This document shows, piece by piece, positions 8,961-17,584 of a DNA stretch of 64,000 nucleotides (the first letter of the stretch is position 1; each line of letters opens with the position of its first letter). The position numbers and the translations under genes were made by a program. The notes under the pieces are model-generated. The model was given only the letters and a program-made list of their open reading frames with translations, made no database searches and had not been told where the DNA came from. This stretch comes from Holophagales bacterium. Lineage in GTDB: Bacteria; Acidobacteriota; Thermoanaerobaculia; UBA5066. The DNA lies in contig JADKBZ010000033.1 in NCBI GenBank assembly GCA_016714815.1, positions 80,982 to 144,981 of the forward strand. The letters run 5' to 3'.

Positions 8961-10573
8961 GCGCAGAGTGCGGGCGCGGCCTCGGCCCCGCGCGCCGCGG
9001 GCTCGGGGAGCGCGGCGGGAGCCGCGTGGTTCGCGCGCCACCTCGCGAGGTAGTTCTGCTCTTCCATCGCCCAGCGCCCATCATCCCACGCCAGCTCCGC
9101 CTGGCAGATCTCCCGGACGCGTGGAAGAAGCGAGGCGCCGCCATCGGGGAGGAGGAGGCCGGCCCTCACCCGCCGCAGGAGGAGATCGTCGAGCCGGACG
9201 ACGCTCTCGGCGCGGGCCGCCCGCCGAAGCTCCGCCCAGAGGCAGGTCGTTCCCGGTATCGCTTCGAGCTCTCCCGGACGCGCCTCCGAGGCGACGGACT
9301 CCGCCGCGCGTCCGTGGCGCCCGGCGAGGCGCCGCGCCACGCCGGCATCGAGAGCGGAAAGAGACGGCCCGCCGGCCCCGCCCGCACGAAAGACGCGCGC
9401 ATCGGCGCCGAGACGAGAGAGCGCCGGCAGGCGCTTTCGCAGGAGCTTCAGGGCGTCGAGGGCGATGAGGCGAAACGTCGTCAGCTTTCCGCCCGTGACC
9501 GTCAGGAGCCCCGACTCCTCCCAGAGGACGTGGTCGCGGCTCTCCTCGGACGGCTTCTCCTTCCCCGTCCCGATCACGGGCCTCACGCCGGCGAAGCTCG
9601 AGACGACGTCCCGCGCCGAGAGCGAGAGCGAGGGAAATGCCGCGCGCGCCCCGTCGAGGAGATAGGCCGCCTCCACCGGCGCGATCGACGGCTCCTCGTC
9701 GAGCGGCGCCGAATGGTCGAGGTCGGTCGTTCCGAGGAGCGTGAGCCCCTCCCACGGGTACGCGAACAGGGGCCGTCCGTCGCGCGGGTGGCGAAACGTC
9801 ACCGCCTGCGCCGCCGGGAACCGCCACGCGGGGAAGAGGAGGTGGCTGCCGCGCAGGGGACGGATCCGGGGCCGGCCTCCCACCTCGCTGCGCAGGCGGT
9901 CGGCCCACGCGCCGGTGGCGTTCACGACGGCCGCGGCCCGCACCTCCCGCTCCTCCCCGCTGACGAGGTCGCGCAGTACCGCGCCGACCACGACGCCCTT
10001 CTCGCGGAGAAGCCCCTCGCAGCGGACGTAGTTCAGCGCCTCCGCGCCCTCGGCGACGGCCCCGAAGAGGACGCGCAGGACGAGCCGGGCGTCGTCGGTC
10101 GTGGCGTCGGCGTAGGCGAAGCCTCCCTGGAGGCCGGGAGACCCGACGTGCGGCGCCCTGAGGAGGAACTCCTCGCGCGTCAGGCGGGCGTGCCGCCCCT
10201 TGCGGGCCAGGAGGTCGTAGACGACGAGGCCCGTCCCGACGAGGGCGCGGCCCGGATGGTCTCCCTCGTGCATCGCGAAGAGGAACCCGATCGGCTCCAC
10301 GAGGCCGGGCGCCTCCGCCAGCAGGCGGTCCCGCTCCCGCACCGCCTCCCAGGTCAGCTTCACGTTCCCTTCCGCGAGGTAGCGCAGGCCCCCGTGGACG
10401 AGCTTGGAGGAGCGGCTCGACGTGCCGGAAGCGAAATCCCCCTGCTCGACGAGGAGGACCGAGAGGCCCGCCCGCGACGCCTCGAGCGCGATCCCGGCGC
10501 CGGTGATTCCGCCGCCAGCGACGAGCAGGTCGTACGAAGGGCGAAGGCGGGTCCAGCTCTCGGCACGCGTCAT
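8957..10573 (-). CDS. glpD: FAD-dependent glycerol-3-phosphate dehydrogenase (GlpD-like)
   Basis: 538 residues. The N-terminal Rossmann motif DLLVAGGGITGAGIALEASR (14-33) binds FAD, followed by SSRSSKLVHGGLRYL, the family hallmark, and GVRPVIGTG near the active site. The C-terminal 120 residues match the GlpA/GlpD cap domain. GlpD enzymes oxidise sn-glycerol-3-phosphate to dihydroxyacetone phosphate at the membrane and reduce quinone. The ATG at 10573 overlaps the preceding stop (ATGA) and the stop overlaps the kinase start, so the three enzymes are translationally coupled. The last 20 residues are alanine-rich and probably disordered. Confidence 0.88.
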   Translation of the reverse strand: MTRAESWTRLRPSYDLLVAGGGITGAGIALEASRAGLSVLLVEQGDFASGTSSRSSKLVHGGLRYLAEGNVKLTWEAVRERDRLLAEAPGLVEPIGFLFAMHEGDHPGRALVGTGLVVYDLLARKGRHARLTREEFLLRAPHVGSPGLQGGFAYADATTDDARLVLRVLFGAVAEGAEALNYVRCEGLLREKGVVVGAVLRDLVSGEEREVRAAAVVNATGAWADRLRSEVGGRPRIRPLRGSHLLFPAWRFPAAQAVTFRHPRDGRPLFAYPWEGLTLLGTTDLDHSAPLDEEPSIAPVEAAYLLDGARAAFPSLSLSARDVVSSFAGVRPVIGTGKEKPSEESRDHVLWEESGLLTVTGGKLTTFRLIALDALKLLRKRLPALSRLGADARVFRAGGAGGPSLSALDAGVARRLAGRHGRAAESVASEARPGELEAIPGTTCLWAELRRAARAESVVRLDDLLLRRVRAGLLLPDGGASLLPRVREICQAELAWDDGRWAMEEQNYLARWRANHAAPAALPEPAARGAEAAPALCA

Positions 10574-12162
10574 GGCACGAGCTTCCCGGGATTCAGGAGG
10601 CCGTCGGGATCGAAGGTGTGGAAGAGCCCCCGCAACGCACGGATGCCGAGCTCTCCCTTCTCGGCCGCGAGCCACGGAGCGTGATCCGTTCCGACGCCGT
10701 GCTGGTGGCTGATCGTCCCGCCGCCGGCCGAGATGGCGTCGGACGCCGCGGTCTTGAGCCTGCGCCACCGCGCGAGATTCACGTCGGGGTCGGCGGCGAG
10801 CCGGAAGAGGTAGGTCGTGTAGAGGCTGGAGCCGTCGAGGTAGACGTGGGAGAGGTGCGTGAAGGCGTGGACCTTCTCCCCTTCGCCGGAGAGACCCGTC
10901 CGAAGGGCGGCCTCCACCGAGGCGAGGAGCGCCGGAACGCGGCTCCAGGGGGCCGCCGTCTCGAGCGTGTCGACGGCCCAGCCCGCCTCCCAGAGCGAGT
11001 TTCGGAGGTAGGGGGCGAGGAACCGGTTCTTGTGCCACTCCCGGCCGAACCCCTTCCCCGCGGCGACGCCGCCGCGCATCGCGAGCGCCCCGAGCGCCTG
11101 CCGCCGCGTCTGCCGCACGAGGTTCTCGCCCCCGGTGATCCCGACGAGGAGAAGGCACTTCTCCCCCTTCGCGCCGCGGAGCGAGAGGTACGTCTCGAGC
11201 GCGCGGATGAGCCGCTCGTGCCCGGCGAGGAGGAGCGTCGTCCGGGTCTCCTCGGGCGTCGAGAGGCGGAGCATCGAGAGCGGAAGGCGCATCGCCGCGA
11301 GGTCGCGGACCGCGGCGACCGCGGACGGGAAGTCGGGGAGAAAGACCCCGTGGACCTCCTCGCACGCCGGAATCGGCGAGACGCGGACGATCCCTTCCGT
11401 CAGGACGCCGAGCCGCCCCTCGCTCCCGAGGACGACCTCGCGCAGGTCGGGCCCGGCCGCCGACGCGGGAAAGGGCGGCAGGTCGAGCCGGCCCGACGGC
11501 GTCTCGACGCGCCCGCCCGCGAAGAGGCGCTCTATCCGGCCGTAGCCGAGCGACTGCTGGCCGCTGGAACGCGTTGCGACCCAGCCCCCGAGCGTCGAGA
11601 GCTCGAACGACTGCGGGAAGTGCCCCAGGGTGAATCCGCGGGCCCGGAGCATCGCCTCGAGATCGGGCCCTTTCACGCCCGCGCCGAACGTCGCGAGCCG
11701 GCTCTCCTCGTCGAACGCGACGAGACGGGAGAGGCGCGAGAGGTCCACGGTGACGACCGGCGCTTGGGAGAGCTGCGGGCTCACGTGCCCCGCCACGCTC
11801 GTCCCGCCGCCCCAGGGTATGAGCCGGGCGCCCCGCTCCCGCGCCCAGCCCAGGAGCGCGGCCACGTCGTCTCCCGTCCCGGGGAAGGCGACGGCGTCGG
11901 GAACGGTTCCGATCCTCCCCGAGCGAAGGGCGATCCAGTCGGGCAGGCTCTGCCCGCGCGCGTGGAGTAGCCGCTCCCAGGGGTCGAGCGTCAGGAGCCC
12001 CTCGGCCTGGAGGCGGGAAGGCGGAACGGCCGTCAGGGCCTCCGCAGGCGTCGCGTCGCGGGGAGGAGTTCCCGGTCCGACCCACTCCGCGAGCGTTTCG
12101 GCGGCCCGCGCGGGAAGGGCCTTGGAGACCGTTTCGTCGCCCCATCCGTTCCAGCGCCTCAC
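10570..12162 (-). CDS. FAD-binding oxidase of the alkyldihydroxyacetonephosphate synthase type
   Basis: About 530 residues with a PCMH FAD-binding domain (PWGGGTSVAGH, 116-126; then STLGGWVATRSSGQQS) and a C-terminal FAD-oxidase_C domain. The terminal block SHQHGVGTDHAPWL, a glutamate-rich helix and FDPDGLLNPGKL are characteristic of alkyl-DHAP synthase (AGPS) relatives. In eukaryotes and some bacteria AGPS swaps the acyl chain of acyl-DHAP for a fatty alcohol to make ether lipids; other relatives oxidise 2-hydroxy acids. The GTG at 12162 overlaps the regulator stop and has AAAGGAGG upstream. Being between a FadR-type regulator and GlpD, it may act on a DHAP or glycerol ether or ester. This is inference. 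Confidence 0.75.
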   Translation of the reverse strand: MRRWNGWGDETVSKALPARAAETLAEWVGPGTPPRDATPAEALTAVPPSRLQAEGLLTLDPWERLLHARGQSLPDWIALRSGRIGTVPDAVAFPGTGDDVAALLGWARERGARLIPWGGGTSVAGHVSPQLSQAPVVTVDLSRLSRLVAFDEESRLATFGAGVKGPDLEAMLRARGFTLGHFPQSFELSTLGGWVATRSSGQQSLGYGRIERLFAGGRVETPSGRLDLPPFPASAAGPDLREVVLGSEGRLGVLTEGIVRVSPIPACEEVHGVFLPDFPSAVAAVRDLAAMRLPLSMLRLSTPEETRTTLLLAGHERLIRALETYLSLRGAKGEKCLLLVGITGGENLVRQTRRQALGALAMRGGVAAGKGFGREWHKNRFLAPYLRNSLWEAGWAVDTLETAAPWSRVPALLASVEAALRTGLSGEGEKVHAFTHLSHVYLDGSSLYTTYLFRLAADPDVNLARWRRLKTAASDAISAGGGTISHQHGVGTDHAPWLAAEKGELGIRALRGLFHTFDPDGLLNPGKLVP

Positions 12163-12941
12163 TTTCCGCCTCCTTTCGCGATCCGCCGTTCGAGGGGCCG
12201 CCAGAGCTCGACGCTCCGGGCCATCACCGCGCGCGTCACGTTCCCGGCGCCGCTGGCGTCTCCGGCCAGGGCCGCGACCCGGAGGGCGGCGTAGAACTCC
12301 CGCGAAGTCTCCCGCGCCTCCGGCCCCTCGAAGTAGATCGCGGCCATCCGCGCGAAGAGGCCGCGAAACCCGTTCAGGATCAGGGTGTAGACGGGATTTC
12401 CCGACGAGACCGCCAGGAGGTGGTGAAGCTCCCAGTCGAACTCCGTCCACTCCAGCGCGCCCGGACCGAGCCCCTCCGCCCGGGCGAGGAACGCGGCGAC
12501 GCGGGCCGGAGCGTGGCGCACGGCTTCCCGGGCGTAGGCCGGAGCGAGGACCTCCCGCACCTCCAGGAGCTGCTTCACGAAGCCCTTCGGAATCTCGCCG
12601 TGCTCGGCGAGCCCGGCGAGGACGCTCAGCCCCCCCTCCGTCCAGACGTCGTTCACGCGGGTCGGGAGCCCGTGCCGCACCGTCACGAACCCGTCCCTGT
12701 CGAGCTTCTTCAGGACCTCGCGGAGCGTCGGCCGCGTGACGCCGAGGGTCGCCGAGAGCTCCCTCTCGGCCGGCAGGCCTTCCCCGGGCGCCCACCGGCC
12801 CGACAGGAGGGCCGAGAGGAGCTCCCGTTCCGCGTGCGCGCCGGGACGGCGGGCCGCGGGAGCGATGGGTGCGGAGGCGCGGACCGGGGCCTTCCGGGTT
12901 CGAAGGGGGGTCGGGAGGGAACTGGTATGAGGTCTGACCAC
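12159..12941 (-). CDS. FadR-type GntR-family transcriptional regulator
   Basis: About 260 residues. The winged helix (about 38-100) is unusually close to E. coli FadR: PAERELSATLGVTRPTLREV, then RDGFVTVRHGLPTRVNDVW. The Arg, Thr-Arg and Arg residues that read DNA in FadR and the wing His are kept (FadR Thr46 is Pro here). The C-terminal half is a helical FCD/FadR ligand domain. E. coli FadR releases DNA on binding long-chain acyl-CoA; acyl-CoA sensing here is inference. There is no in-frame ATG/GTG/TTG between 12941 and the helix-turn-helix, so I chose the GTG at 12941. It coincides with the predicted transcription start, so the mRNA is probably leaderless. An upstream in-frame ATG at 13031 is possible but would put the promoter inside the gene. 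Confidence 0.8.
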   Translation of the reverse strand: MVRPHTSSLPTPLRTRKAPVRASAPIAPAARRPGAHAERELLSALLSGRWAPGEGLPAERELSATLGVTRPTLREVLKKLDRDGFVTVRHGLPTRVNDVWTEGGLSVLAGLAEHGEIPKGFVKQLLEVREVLAPAYAREAVRHAPARVAAFLARAEGLGPGALEWTEFDWELHHLLAVSSGNPVYTLILNGFRGLFARMAAIYFEGPEARETSREFYAALRVAALAGDASGAGNVTRAVMARSVELWRPLERRIAKGGGK

Positions 12942-12943
12942 AT
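12927..12943. promoter_or_regulatory. Palindromic FadR/GntR-type operator
   Basis: The 17-bp ATGAGGTCTGACCACAT is symmetrical except at the central base and one mismatched pair, and matches the GGTC-N-GACC core of FadR-type sites. It lies over the predicted +1 and first codons of the fadR-like gene, the position expected for autorepression. Confidence 0.7.
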
Positions 12944-12947
12944 GGAA

Positions 12948-12976
12948 ATTCTGGCGCGGCCGGCTCGTCCCGTCAA
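12948..12976 (-). promoter_or_regulatory. Sigma-70-type promoter of the fadR-like operon
   Basis: TTGACG (12976-12971), a 17-bp spacer and CAGAAT (12953-12948) on the minus strand place the start about 7 nt on, at 12941, exactly at the chosen GTG start codon. This supports a leaderless transcript. Confidence 0.7.
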
Positions 12977-13029
12977 GGGTTCGCCGCCGGTTATGATGGC
13001 TGGCGGGGCTCGCCCCGGGAAGGAACCGC

Positions 13030-13521
13030 ATGACCTCCCCTTCTCCCCTTCTCGACCTCCTTCAGCGCCACGAAGCCGTGATCCTCTCCGAGTCCTTCGA
13101 GGGGCTCGCCCGCTGTCACCTCACCCGGTACGAAGCGGCGGGAGCGGAGGAGACGCAACGCCGGCTCGCCCGCCTCTTCGCGCTTCTCCTCGACGCCGTC
13201 CGCGAGCGGGACCTCGAGCCCGTCCTCACCTACGCCCGGGAGATCGCGCGGCAGCGGTACGCGGAAGGGTTCGACCTGCAGGAGGTCCAGGCCGCCATCA
13301 ACGTCCTCGAGGAGGCGGTCTGGCGCCGCATCGTCAAGGAGATCCCTCCGGAGGGTCTCGCCGAGGCGCTCGGCCTCGTCAGCACCGTCCTCGGCGTCTG
13401 CAAGGACACGACGGCGTCGAGCTACGTCGCGCTCGCGACGAAGCAGCACGCGACGAGCCTCGACCTGACGGCGCTCTTCCGCGGCACGCAGAACCGCTTC
13501 TACACGACCCCGACGGACTGA
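13030..13521 (+). CDS. RsbRD N-terminal-domain-like helical protein
   Basis: This 163-residue, mostly helical soluble protein has no catalytic motif. The pattern (SESFEGLARCHLTRYEAAG, then REIARQRYAEGFDLQEVQAAI and LEEAVWRRI) resembles the N-terminal sensory domain of RsbRD and of some histidine kinases, here as a stand-alone protein without a STAS domain. It is divergent from the FadR-type regulator gene, sharing their 88-bp intergenic region, with GGGAAGGAA upstream of the ATG. A link to the stressosome 11 kb away is possible but unproven. It could also be a sensor partner of the divergent regulator. Confidence 0.5.
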   Translation: MTSPSPLLDLLQRHEAVILSESFEGLARCHLTRYEAAGAEETQRRLARLFALLLDAVRERDLEPVLTYAREIARQRYAEGFDLQEVQAAINVLEEAVWRRIVKEIPPEGLAEALGLVSTVLGVCKDTTASSYVALATKQHATSLDLTALFRGTQNRFYTTPTD

Positions 13522-13534
13522 GGCCGGAAGGCGC

Positions 13535-14290
13535 TCAGCGCCGAGCCGGGGCGGGAGAGGCCAGGATCGCCTCCAGCCCCGGCAGGACGTTCGCGGCGAG
13601 GATCTTCTGCCCATCCGGGTTCGGGTGAATGCCGTCCTCGAGGTTCAGCTCCTTCGCCCCCGCCACCCCTTCGAGGAGGAACGGAACGAGCGGAAGGCCT
13701 TCTTCCTTCGCGACGCGCGGGAAGATCCGACCGAACCCTTCCTGGTACTCCGGGCCGTAGCTGGTCGGTATCAGCATCCCGCAGAGAAGGACCCTGGCCC
13801 CGGCCGCGCGGGCCTTCGCGACGATCCCGCGCAGGTTTCCTTCGGTCTCGCCGAGAGGCAGGCCCCGGAGGCCGTCGTTGGCCCCGAGCGCCAGAACGAC
13901 GACGTCCGGCCTCTGCGAGAGAACCCACTCCGCCCGCCGGAGGCCGCCCGCGGTCGTGTCGCCCGAAACCCCGGCGTTGACCACCCGGATCGGCCGGCCC
14001 TTCTCCGCGAGCGCCCGGGCCACGACGGCCGGGAACGCCTGATCGACCGGGAGACCGAGGCCCGCCGTCAGGCTGTCGCCGAGAAAGACGACGAGGGGTG
14101 CGCCGGCGGGGACCGGAACCGGCGTCCCGCCGGCCTCCGGAAGGTCTGCCGGACGGGTGTCCGCCGGCGCCGCGCCCGGATTCAGCGGAACGGATTCCCG
14201 CGAGCCGCCGGTGCGCGCCTCCCTCCCCTGTCCGCATCCGGCCAGGAGCCAGGCCCCGAGAGCCAGGAAAAGGAAAACCGCGCGCCGCAC
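13535..14290 (-). CDS. SGNH/GDSL esterase lipoprotein (TesA-like)
   Basis: 251 residues. A signal peptide ends in a lipobox (LLAGC, Cys19), followed by a proline-rich linker to about residue 60, so the enzyme is probably tethered to the outer or inner membrane. The catalytic domain has block I FLGDSLTAG (Ser73), block II NAGVSGDTTAGG, block III LGANDGLRG and block V DGIHPNPDG (Asp/His), the complete SGNH set. TesA-type enzymes hydrolyse acyl-CoA, lysophospholipids and aryl esters. It is divergent by 38 bp from an ABC ATPase/permease pair, the same arrangement as tesA / ybbA-ybbP in E. coli. Confidence 0.9.
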   Translation of the reverse strand: MRRAVFLFLALGAWLLAGCGQGREARTGGSRESVPLNPGAAPADTRPADLPEAGGTPVPVPAGAPLVVFLGDSLTAGLGLPVDQAFPAVVARALAEKGRPIRVVNAGVSGDTTAGGLRRAEWVLSQRPDVVVLALGANDGLRGLPLGETEGNLRGIVAKARAAGARVLLCGMLIPTSYGPEYQEGFGRIFPRVAKEEGLPLVPFLLEGVAGAKELNLEDGIHPNPDGQKILAANVLPGLEAILASPAPARR

Positions 14291-14328
14291 GGCGGCGGAT
14301 GTTACGTGATGCGAGACTCCTCCCCGTC

Positions 14329-15012
14329 ATGACTCCCCTTCTCGAACTCCGCGGCGTCTCGAAAGAGCTCCCCTCCGGCAGCCGGATGCTCCGGATCCTC
14401 GACTCCGTCGACCTCGCAATCGGCGCCGGCGAGTTCACCGCCATCCTCGGACCGTCGGGAAGCGGCAAGTCGACGCTCCTCGGCCTGATGGCCGGCCTCG
14501 ACCGGCCGACCCGCGGAGAGGTCCTCCTGGAGGGGACCCCGATCCAGGCGATGTCGGAGGACGACCTCGCGCTCCTGCGCCGGCGAAAAGTCGGCTTTGT
14601 CTTCCAGTCGTACCAGCTCCTCTCGAACATGACGGCGCGAGAGAACGTCCTCCTTCCGCTCGAGCTGGCGGGGCACGCCGATGCAGGGGGACGCGCGACG
14701 GAGCTCCTCGCGGCCGTGGGCCTCTCCGAGCGCGGCCACCACTACCCCGCCCAGCTCTCGGGAGGCGAGCAGCAGCGCGTGGCGCTCGCCCGGGCCTTCG
14801 GGCCGCGCCCGCCGCTCCTCCTCGCCGACGAGCCGACCGGGAACCTCGACAGCGCGACGGGCTCCTCGATCCTCAGCGTCCTCGTGAGCCTTCGCAGCGA
14901 GAGTGGCACGACGCTCGTCCTCGTCACGCACGACCCCGCCGTCGCCGCCCTCGCCGGCCGCCGGATCCACCTCCGCGACGGACGGATCGAGCGCGACGAG
15001 ACGACGTCGTGA
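14329..15012 (+). CDS. ybbA: ABC transporter ATP-binding protein, YbbA/LolD-type
   Basis: 227 residues with every ABC motif: Walker A GPSGSGKST (41-49), Q-loop VFQSYQL, signature LSGGEQQR, Walker B LLLADEPTGNLD and H-loop VTHD. The DEPTGNLD form is typical of the MacB/LolD/FtsE group of mechanotransmission ABC proteins. I chose the ATG at 14329 over one at 14309 because MTPLLELRGVSKEL aligns with family N-termini. It overlaps the permease gene by 4 bp and lies opposite the tesA-like esterase. Confidence 0.92.
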   Translation: MTPLLELRGVSKELPSGSRMLRILDSVDLAIGAGEFTAILGPSGSGKSTLLGLMAGLDRPTRGEVLLEGTPIQAMSEDDLALLRRRKVGFVFQSYQLLSNMTARENVLLPLELAGHADAGGRATELLAAVGLSERGHHYPAQLSGGEQQRVALARAFGPRPPLLLADEPTGNLDSATGSSILSVLVSLRSESGTTLVLVTHDPAVAALAGRRIHLRDGRIERDETTS

Positions 15013-17558
15013 GGGGCGGGCTCTTCTTCCGGCAGCTCGCGCGGGAGAGCCGCGGCTCGCGCGGGCGGATGCTCTTCTTCGCCGCCTGTCTCGGAACGGG
15101 GGTCGCCGCCGTCGTCGCCGTCGCGGGGCTTTCCGGCGCGCTCGAGGAGACGATCCGGAGCCAGGCGCGCCCCCTCCTCGGCGCCGACCTCGCCGTCGAA
15201 TCGCTCCGGCCCTTCCCGCCGGCCGTCGACCGGGCGATCGACGCGATCCCCGGCACCCGGACGCGGACCGAGGACCTCGTCACCGTCGTCTTCGAGCCGG
15301 GGACGGCGGCCGTCTCCGAAGGGCTCCCTCCGCGCAGCCTCCTCGTCGAGCTGAAGGCGGTCGAGCCCGCCTACCCGCTCGCCGGCGAGCTGCGCCTCGA
15401 CCCGGACCGGCCCCTGGGCTCGCTCCTGGGTCCCGACACGGTCGTCGTCCACCCCGATCTCCTCCGCCGCCTCGGTGTCGCGGCCGGCGAGGAGGTCTCG
15501 CTCGGCGGCGCCCGTTTCCGGATCGCGGGGACGATCGTCTCCGAGGCCGACCGACTCGCGGGCTCCTTCCGGATCGGCCCCCGGGTGTTCCTTTCGCGGG
15601 ACGCCCTGGCGCGGACGACGCTCGCCGGGTTCGGAAGCCGGGTGACCCGGCGCCTCCTGCTGAATTTCCCCGCCGGGACCTCCACCGCGGCCGCCCGCCG
15701 GGCCGCCGACGGGCTGAAGAGCCGCCTCGACGGCGTTCCCGGCATTCGCGTGGAGAGCTGGCTCGACGGCCAGCCCGAGCTGCGCGAGGCGATCCGCAGG
15801 ACCACCCGCTTTCTCGGGCTCGTCGCCCTCACGTCGCTTCTCGTCGGCGGCGTGGGCGTCGCGCAGACGGTGCGTGCGTGGATCGCGAGCCGCCTCGACG
15901 CCCTCGCGATCCTCCGCTGCCTCGGCGTCACGTCGACGGAAGCGATCCTCCTCTACGGGGTCCAGACGGCCGGCCTCGGCCTCCTCGGGAGCCTCCTCGG
16001 CGCCGCGGCGGGGATCGGCCTCGTCGCCGGCGTCGGCGCCGCGTACGCCGATCTCCTGCCGCCGGGCGGGCTCGACCCGTGGCAGCCCGAGGCGCTCCTG
16101 CGCGGCCTCGGCCTCGGTCTCGGCGTCTCCCTCCTCTTCGCCGTTCCGGCCCTTTTCGCCGTCCGCCGGGTCCCGCCGGCCAGGGTCCTGCGCAGGGACG
16201 CCGAACCGATTCCGGCGTCGCGCCCCCTGCAGCTCCTCGGAGCGCTTCTCCTTCTCGCCGGCGTCGGCGTCACCGCGTGGGTGCAGTCGGGCCTTCCCCG
16301 CGTCGCGCTCATCTTCACCGCCGGTCTCGCGGCCTCCGCCCTCGTCCTCGCCCTCGCCGCGCGCGGGCTGCTCTGGCTCGTCACCCACGTCCCCCGCGAG
16401 AGGCTCCCCTTCGCCCTCCGGCACGGCCTCGCAGCCCTCGTGAGGCCGGGAGCGGGAACGGTGAGCTCCATCCTCGCCCTCGGCCTCGGGACGCTCGTCG
16501 TCCTCCACATCGCCCTCGTCCAGAGCGACTTCTCGCGCCAGCTCGCGGCGGACCTGCCGTCGAACGCCCCGACGGCGTTCCTCCTCGACGTCCAGCCCGA
16601 CCAGTGGCCCGGCATCGAGGCGCGCCTCTCCGCCGAAGGGGCGACGAGGATCGTTTCGGTCCCGGTCGTCACGGCGCGCCTCACCGCCGTCGACGGGACC
16701 GACACGTCTCGCCTCGCGGCCCGCTCGACGGGAGAGTCGCGCCGCCACCGCTGGGCGCTGACGAGGGAGCAGCGGCTCACGTACATGCCCGCCCTTCCGG
16801 CCGACAACCGCGTCGTCGAGGGAACGCTCTGGTCCGACCCGGCGGCGGCCGAGGTGAGCCTGGAGAAGGAGTTCGCGGAGCGGATCGGCGCGAGGCTCGG
16901 CACGCCCCTCGACTTCGACGTCCAGGGCGTCCCCCTCCGGCTGAAGGTCACGAGCCTCCGGACCGTCGACTGGAGGACGTTCGGAATCAATTTCTTCCTC
17001 GTCGTCGAGCCCGGCGTCCTCGAGGAGGCGCCCCAGCTGCGGCTCGCCGCCGCGCGCCTCCCGAAGGAGAACGAGGGGCGGATCCAGGACCTCCTCGCGC
17101 GGGATTTCCCGAACGTCATCCTGATCCGGACGCGGGAGGTCCTCGAGCGGGTCGCGGCGCTCGCGACCCGGATGGGAGAGGCCGTGCGGATCCTCGGCGG
17201 CTTCTCCGTCCTCGCCGGCCTCGTCATCCTCGCCGGCTCCATCAGCGCCGGCTCGGCGCGCCGCGCCCGCGAGGTGGCGCTCCTGAAGGTCCTCGGCGTC
17301 ACTCGGGCCGGAGCGGCCGCGGCGCTCGCCGTCGAGTACGCGCTCGTGGGCCTCGTCGCCGGACTCGTCGGGACCCTCGGAGCGACGCTCCTCAGCGGCG
17401 CCGTCCTGAAGGCCGCCTTCGAGATCTCCTTCCGTCCCGACCCGGCTCTTCTGGCGGGAGCGCCGCTCGCCGTGGCCGTTCTCGCCGCCGCCGCGGGCCT
17501 TGCGGTCAGCGTCCGGGCCCTCCGGGTCCGTCCGCTCGAGGTGCTGAGAGGGGAATAG
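15009..17558 (+). CDS. ybbP: FtsX/MacB-type ABC permease (YbbP-like)
   Basis: This 849-residue membrane protein has the doubled FtsX layout. After an N-terminal membrane segment (about 20-40) and a large periplasmic region come membrane helices around 260-380 and 410-460, a second periplasmic region, then a C-terminal three-helix FtsX unit (about 715-845, SARRAREVALLKVLGV). The size and N-terminal LARESRGSRGR match YbbP. It pairs with the ATPase just upstream (GTGA overlap). In E. coli the YbbAP complex works next to TesA and has been linked to moving hydrophobic molecules out of the inner membrane; the cargo is not evident here. Confidence 0.88.
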   Translation: MRGGLFFRQLARESRGSRGRMLFFAACLGTGVAAVVAVAGLSGALEETIRSQARPLLGADLAVESLRPFPPAVDRAIDAIPGTRTRTEDLVTVVFEPGTAAVSEGLPPRSLLVELKAVEPAYPLAGELRLDPDRPLGSLLGPDTVVVHPDLLRRLGVAAGEEVSLGGARFRIAGTIVSEADRLAGSFRIGPRVFLSRDALARTTLAGFGSRVTRRLLLNFPAGTSTAAARRAADGLKSRLDGVPGIRVESWLDGQPELREAIRRTTRFLGLVALTSLLVGGVGVAQTVRAWIASRLDALAILRCLGVTSTEAILLYGVQTAGLGLLGSLLGAAAGIGLVAGVGAAYADLLPPGGLDPWQPEALLRGLGLGLGVSLLFAVPALFAVRRVPPARVLRRDAEPIPASRPLQLLGALLLLAGVGVTAWVQSGLPRVALIFTAGLAASALVLALAARGLLWLVTHVPRERLPFALRHGLAALVRPGAGTVSSILALGLGTLVVLHIALVQSDFSRQLAADLPSNAPTAFLLDVQPDQWPGIEARLSAEGATRIVSVPVVTARLTAVDGTDTSRLAARSTGESRRHRWALTREQRLTYMPALPADNRVVEGTLWSDPAAAEVSLEKEFAERIGARLGTPLDFDVQGVPLRLKVTSLRTVDWRTFGINFFLVVEPGVLEEAPQLRLAAARLPKENEGRIQDLLARDFPNVILIRTREVLERVAALATRMGEAVRILGGFSVLAGLVILAGSISAGSARRAREVALLKVLGVTRAGAAAALAVEYALVGLVAGLVGTLGATLLSGAVLKAAFEISFRPDPALLAGAPLAVAVLAAAAGLAVSVRALRVRPLEVLRGE

Positions 17559-17584
17559 GGCCGGCCGTCCATAATCCCGCCCGC

